Positions 59,930 to 64,000 of a stretch of DNA of 64,000 bases are shown one piece after another. Source of the stretch: Anaerolineae bacterium (lineage in GTDB: Bacteria > Chloroflexota > Anaerolineae > Aggregatilineales > Aggregatilineaceae); assembly GCA_016930015.1 (NCBI GenBank), contig JAFGHR010000059.1, positions 1 through 64,000 on the forward strand, given 5' to 3'. The notes under the pieces are model-generated. The model did not search any database, had not been told where the DNA came from, and saw only the letters and a list, made by a program, of their open reading frames with translations. The translations under genes and the position numbers were made by a program. Each line of letters opens with the position of its first letter. The stretch's first letter is position 1.

Positions 59930-60970
59930 ATGAGCGACAACGGGCCAACCCTGGATGAAAAAATCAATGGTTTACGCGGTGATTATGAACGTTTACAAAA
60001 CGACATCGGCATGAAAGATGTCACGCAGCAGTTGGGCGACGTGTCTACGGATATCACCGGGCTGCCGGGTGCGATCGCGTCGATGCGCGAGCGCGGGTAT
60101 GCGTTTGCCGGTTACCTGGAGCGCCAGGCCGAATCGCTCGCTGAGCAGTGGGATGACGTTCAGCGGCAGGTGCGCCAGTCCGTAGATCGTGAGATCGATC
60201 GCATGCAGGAGCGGTTCGAGGAAGTGCGCGACCAGTGGCACCGGCTCAACGATCAGAGCACCGACACCGGGCGCGAGCGTTATTATGAACGGGCGCGGCG
60301 TGTGATCGATGAAGTCAAGGAGATACTCGGTGATGCGCGTGGACGGATCGAAGGGCTGTACGGTGGTGTGCCGGAAGCGGTTTACGATGCCAAGCGCCAG
60401 ATTCAAACGATCCTGGGTTATCTCGAACTGGTGGACGAAGCGACCGTTGACTGGGACCCGACTGAAGCGATCTTTGTGGCGGTTGAAGCCGAGTGGGTGA
60501 AAACCGGTAAAGACAAAAAAGACCCGGACGGCATTCTGTACCTGACCGATCACCGGCTGATTTTTGAGCAAAAAGAAAAAGTGGGTGGACGGTTGGGCAT
60601 GGGCGGCGAAAAAGTCCAGGACGTGTTGTGGGAAACGCCGGTTGGCGCGATCACCGATATTCGCGCCGAACACAAGGGGATGTTGGGCGGTAAAGATATG
60701 CTCAACCTCAAATTAAGTTCGGGCGACTATGACGAGATGACATTTGAAGTCAAAGGCGGCGTTGATAGTAAGTGGTACGCCGAACAACTCAGCCACGCCG
60801 TTAGTGGTGACATCGAAAAAGAACGCGCGATCAGTGTCGATGAAGACCTCGCCCAGGCCGTCAGTGATGCGCCGACCGCGTGCCCGACCTGCGGCGCGCC
60901 CTTACCATCGCTCGTGCGGGGTATGACTGAGCTTCGCTGCGAATACTGCGGCACTGTTGTCCGGTTATAG
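59930..60970 (+). CDS. coiled-coil / PH-like / C-terminal zinc-ribbon protein
   Basis: Helical N-terminus, GILYLTDHRLIFEQKEKVGG GRAM/PH-like core, CPTCGAPLPSLVRGMTELRCEYCG. Confidence 0.8.
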   Translation: MSDNGPTLDEKINGLRGDYERLQNDIGMKDVTQQLGDVSTDITGLPGAIASMRERGYAFAGYLERQAESLAEQWDDVQRQVRQSVDREIDRMQERFEEVRDQWHRLNDQSTDTGRERYYERARRVIDEVKEILGDARGRIEGLYGGVPEAVYDAKRQIQTILGYLELVDEATVDWDPTEAIFVAVEAEWVKTGKDKKDPDGILYLTDHRLIFEQKEKVGGRLGMGGEKVQDVLWETPVGAITDIRAEHKGMLGGKDMLNLKLSSGDYDEMTFEVKGGVDSKWYAEQLSHAVSGDIEKERAISVDEDLAQAVSDAPTACPTCGAPLPSLVRGMTELRCEYCGTVVRL

Positions 60971-61062
60971 ATAGGTTGGGTCCAACGCCAGGGGACGAAT
61001 TGCGTTTTTGGCCGACGCTCGTACAATGAATTTGTTATGGTTGGTATCCGAAGGTGGGTCCC

Positions 61063-63159
61063 ATGAGTACGGCGCACAAATACCTGGACTTTGAACTCCG
61101 GATCGATGAACTCGGCGGCGAGCGGTATCGCGCCACGGTGGTCGATATGCCGCTGGGCGAAGACCAGGCCCAGGTGATCAATGATTTCGTGTTGCCGTTT
61201 GCCGGTGATGAGTTGAACCGTACCCTGGCGGTGTTATCCGGTCGGCTGCGTGTGTCCGGTACTGAGCGCGCGCGCGTGGCTCGCACGTTTGGTGAAGGGT
61301 TGTTCAAAGCCGTTTTTGCCGGACCGGTCTATACCGTGTATTTTTCCAGCCGTGACCGGGCCCGCATGGTGGAAGGGCTGCGTATCAAGCTGGCGTTGGA
61401 GCAGGCAGGCTCGCTCCGTGACCTGCCGTGGGAGTTCCTGCGCGATCCCGCCGTTGATTACCTGGCGCTGTCACGCACGACGCCGCTGGTACGCTACCCC
61501 CGCCGCATGGTGATCCGGCCCCGCCCCGCATTTAAACCCCCGCTGCGCGTGCTGGTGATGGTGTCGAGTCCATCGGACATGGAGCCGATCGACGTGCAGG
61601 CGGAATGGCGCAATCTCCAGGCGGCGACGGCCAGTTTGCGCGCGCAGGGTAAGTTGGAACTGGACCTGCTGGACGATGCTTCGCTGCGCACGTTGCAGCG
61701 TGTGCTGCGTGCCGGGGATTATCACGTGTTTCACTACATCGGGCACAGCGCATTTGATGCCACCACCGAACAGGGCATGCTGGCGCTGGAAGACCCGTTT
61801 GGCGAAGGCAGCAGTTTTGCGGTGCGCGGCGAAGACCTGGCGCGCGAGTTGAGCGAGGAAAATACGATCCGGCTGGTTGTGATGAACTCGTGCCAGAGCG
61901 CCGTCACGCAAGAAACCGATCCCTTCGCCGGGATCGCGAGCAGCCTGGTCGCGCGTGGTCTACCGGCGGTTGTGGCTATGCAATACGCGATCAGTGACCG
62001 GGCCGCGCGGGTGTTTTCTGAAGAATTGTACCGGTCGGTGGCGGATGGGCTGCCGGTTGATGCGGCTGTGGCTGAAGCGCGGCGTGCGATCAGCCATACC
62101 GCGGGCGGGATCGAGTGGGCCACGCCGGTACTTTTTATGCGGGCGGGTGACGGTTACCTGTTTGATTTTGGCACCGAACGCGCCGGTCAACCGCTGTGGC
62201 GGCGGCTGCCAGCGCCGGTCCTGGCGGCGGGGATCATGATAACCCTGATCGCGCTGCTGGTGCTGGCGGCGGTATTGGGGTTTCTGCCCGATGGCGATGG
62301 CCCGGATCAGAGTCCGACTGCCGACCTGTCAATTGAACAGATCGAAATATTCCCGCCGCGCCCGATTCCCGGCGAAAAAGCGGCGATCATCGTGCATATT
62401 GTGAATAACGGTGACAAAACCATCGGCCCCTTTGACTATGATTTCCGCGAGGACGTGCTGAGCGACTCGCCGGATTTTGTCGGGACCGTGTCCAGCCTGG
62501 CGCCGGGCGACTCGCTGGCGGTGTTTATTCCGCACGCGTTTACGTGGTGGGGCGCGTTTGTGTCAGAAGTGCGTGTCGATGCCAGGAGCGATATCCCCGA
62601 AATTGACGAGTTCAACAACATCCGGCGTAACCCGATTGTCACGACCAACGAGGCGTTTGTGATCACGTTTGACGAACTGCCGGACGGTGCGCCGGTGACG
62701 GAGTCTATGCCGCTGCCAGATGATGCATTCGCAGCCTGGGGGTTTGAGTTAGCCGCCGTGCCCGCAGAAGACTCAGATTGTGCTGGGGCTGTGCCCTGGA
62801 TTATCGTCGAGGGCAGCACGCGCTACCTGGGAACAGGTTTACCGACAGCGCCGGATCAATGCAGTGATGCCGGGCTGGCGATCAACTTGGTGCGCGGCAC
62901 GATCGGTGGGTTGGTCGCCGTGGTGGACGTTGACCAGGCGAGGACATACAGCCTGACTGCATTTGATCCGGGCGGGGATGCGGTTGAAGAAGCGGTCGAA
63001 AACTTGACTGCCGGTGAGGGCGAATTGAGCGTCAGCGGCGAATTCCCGAACCGGCTGGATATGGCGCGCGGTGAACTCCAGGGCGCCACAGGAACACCGC
63101 TGCGGGTTACACGCCTGGAATTAGCCCAGCCGTCACTGGTTGGGCGCGTGCTGCGGTAG
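61063..63159 (+). CDS. CHAT-domain (caspase-like) protein with TM and CARDB-like domain
   Basis: HVFHYIGHSAFD (His codon 61744), LVVMNSCQSAV (Cys codon 61891), TM, CARDB-like PGEKAAIIVHIVNNGDKTIGPFD. Confidence 0.9.
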   Translation: MSTAHKYLDFELRIDELGGERYRATVVDMPLGEDQAQVINDFVLPFAGDELNRTLAVLSGRLRVSGTERARVARTFGEGLFKAVFAGPVYTVYFSSRDRARMVEGLRIKLALEQAGSLRDLPWEFLRDPAVDYLALSRTTPLVRYPRRMVIRPRPAFKPPLRVLVMVSSPSDMEPIDVQAEWRNLQAATASLRAQGKLELDLLDDASLRTLQRVLRAGDYHVFHYIGHSAFDATTEQGMLALEDPFGEGSSFAVRGEDLARELSEENTIRLVVMNSCQSAVTQETDPFAGIASSLVARGLPAVVAMQYAISDRAARVFSEELYRSVADGLPVDAAVAEARRAISHTAGGIEWATPVLFMRAGDGYLFDFGTERAGQPLWRRLPAPVLAAGIMITLIALLVLAAVLGFLPDGDGPDQSPTADLSIEQIEIFPPRPIPGEKAAIIVHIVNNGDKTIGPFDYDFREDVLSDSPDFVGTVSSLAPGDSLAVFIPHAFTWWGAFVSEVRVDARSDIPEIDEFNNIRRNPIVTTNEAFVITFDELPDGAPVTESMPLPDDAFAAWGFELAAVPAEDSDCAGAVPWIIVEGSTRYLGTGLPTAPDQCSDAGLAINLVRGTIGGLVAVVDVDQARTYSLTAFDPGGDAVEEAVENLTAGEGELSVSGEFPNRLDMARGELQGATGTPLRVTRLELAQPSLVGRVLR

Positions 63160-63217
63160 CGGCTGGCTGCGATCCCTTCACTGCCTGTCTTTTTCCCCGA
63201 AAAACGCCAATTAACCT

Positions 63218-63245
63218 TTGACTTATTGCGGGAGTTTGATATAAT
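63218..63245 (+). promoter_or_regulatory. sigma70-type promoter upstream of rpoC / short leader ORF
   Basis: TTGACT (63218-63223), 16-bp spacer, TATAAT (63240-63245). Confidence 0.7.
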
Positions 63246-63286
63246 CATAGTTTAGCATAGTTGCGATCGTTATTTTTGGGGAGATT

Positions 63287-63382
63287 ATGTCTTCTCCCGG
63301 CAAGCGAACCGAGCATCAAGGCCGTCGACAGCCGGACTTTTGGGCGCATGGTGGTGATGGCGAATCCCCTCTCAAAGCGTAG
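63287..63382 (+). CDS. possible 31-aa leader peptide / small protein
   Basis: MSSPGKRTEHQGRRQPDFWAHGGDGESPLKA*, preceded by GGGGAG. Confidence 0.4.
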   Translation: MSSPGKRTEHQGRRQPDFWAHGGDGESPLKA

Positions 63383-63512
63383 ATGATTAACCAAAGCGCT
63401 GAAACGCGGAAATGTTTCATGCGCCGTTTTGCTTTTGGAGTTTTCGCAGTTGGCACTTATTCGATCCGGTGTGGACGCTCCACATTTGTTAGTGATTCAC
63501 GAGACGCGTTGA

Positions 63513-64000
<488 letters not shown>

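Overview
This 64 kb window looks like a chromosomal segment of a GC-rich, environmental, probably Chloroflexota-like bacterium. That lineage is an inference from gene content and style, not tested. It is densely coding, and I found no rRNA, tRNA, CRISPR array, transposase or prophage. Well-supported housekeeping genes are rnc, miaA, yraN, tlyA, cinA, lepA, ftsY, prfB (with a programmed +1 frameshift), rseP/M50, mevalonate kinase and the 5' end of rpoC (TTG start, absent from the supplied ORF track). Transport and metabolism include a phosphonate-type ABC transporter (phnD-phnC-phnE), an oligopeptide-type ABC transporter, an SsnA-like amidohydrolase, an alpha-amylase-like gene and an aldo/keto reductase. 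Accessory or signalling content includes a TIR-TM-FGE fusion, an FHA-winged-helix regulator divergent from a Hanks-type kinase, a CHAT-domain caspase-like protein with CARDB, a clostripain-like (C11) protease, an HNH/small-protein pair, and a tight operon (PrsW-like, single-pass protein, S1 protease, GH3-like) in which several catalytic motifs look degenerate. Regulatory highlights are an identical 16-bp palindrome between -35 and -10 in front of both a TetR gene and the alpha-amylase gene, a terminator palindrome inside the antisense end of a GT39 gene, tandem hairpin repeats, and a dispersed intergenic element present in inverted copies about 34 kb apart. No single known defence system is present. 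The most plausible under-described modules are the TIR-FGE / FHA-wHTH / kinase island, the PrsW-S1-GH3-like operon, the CHAT locus and the amidohydrolase-CYTH fusion next to an enlarged PhnE.
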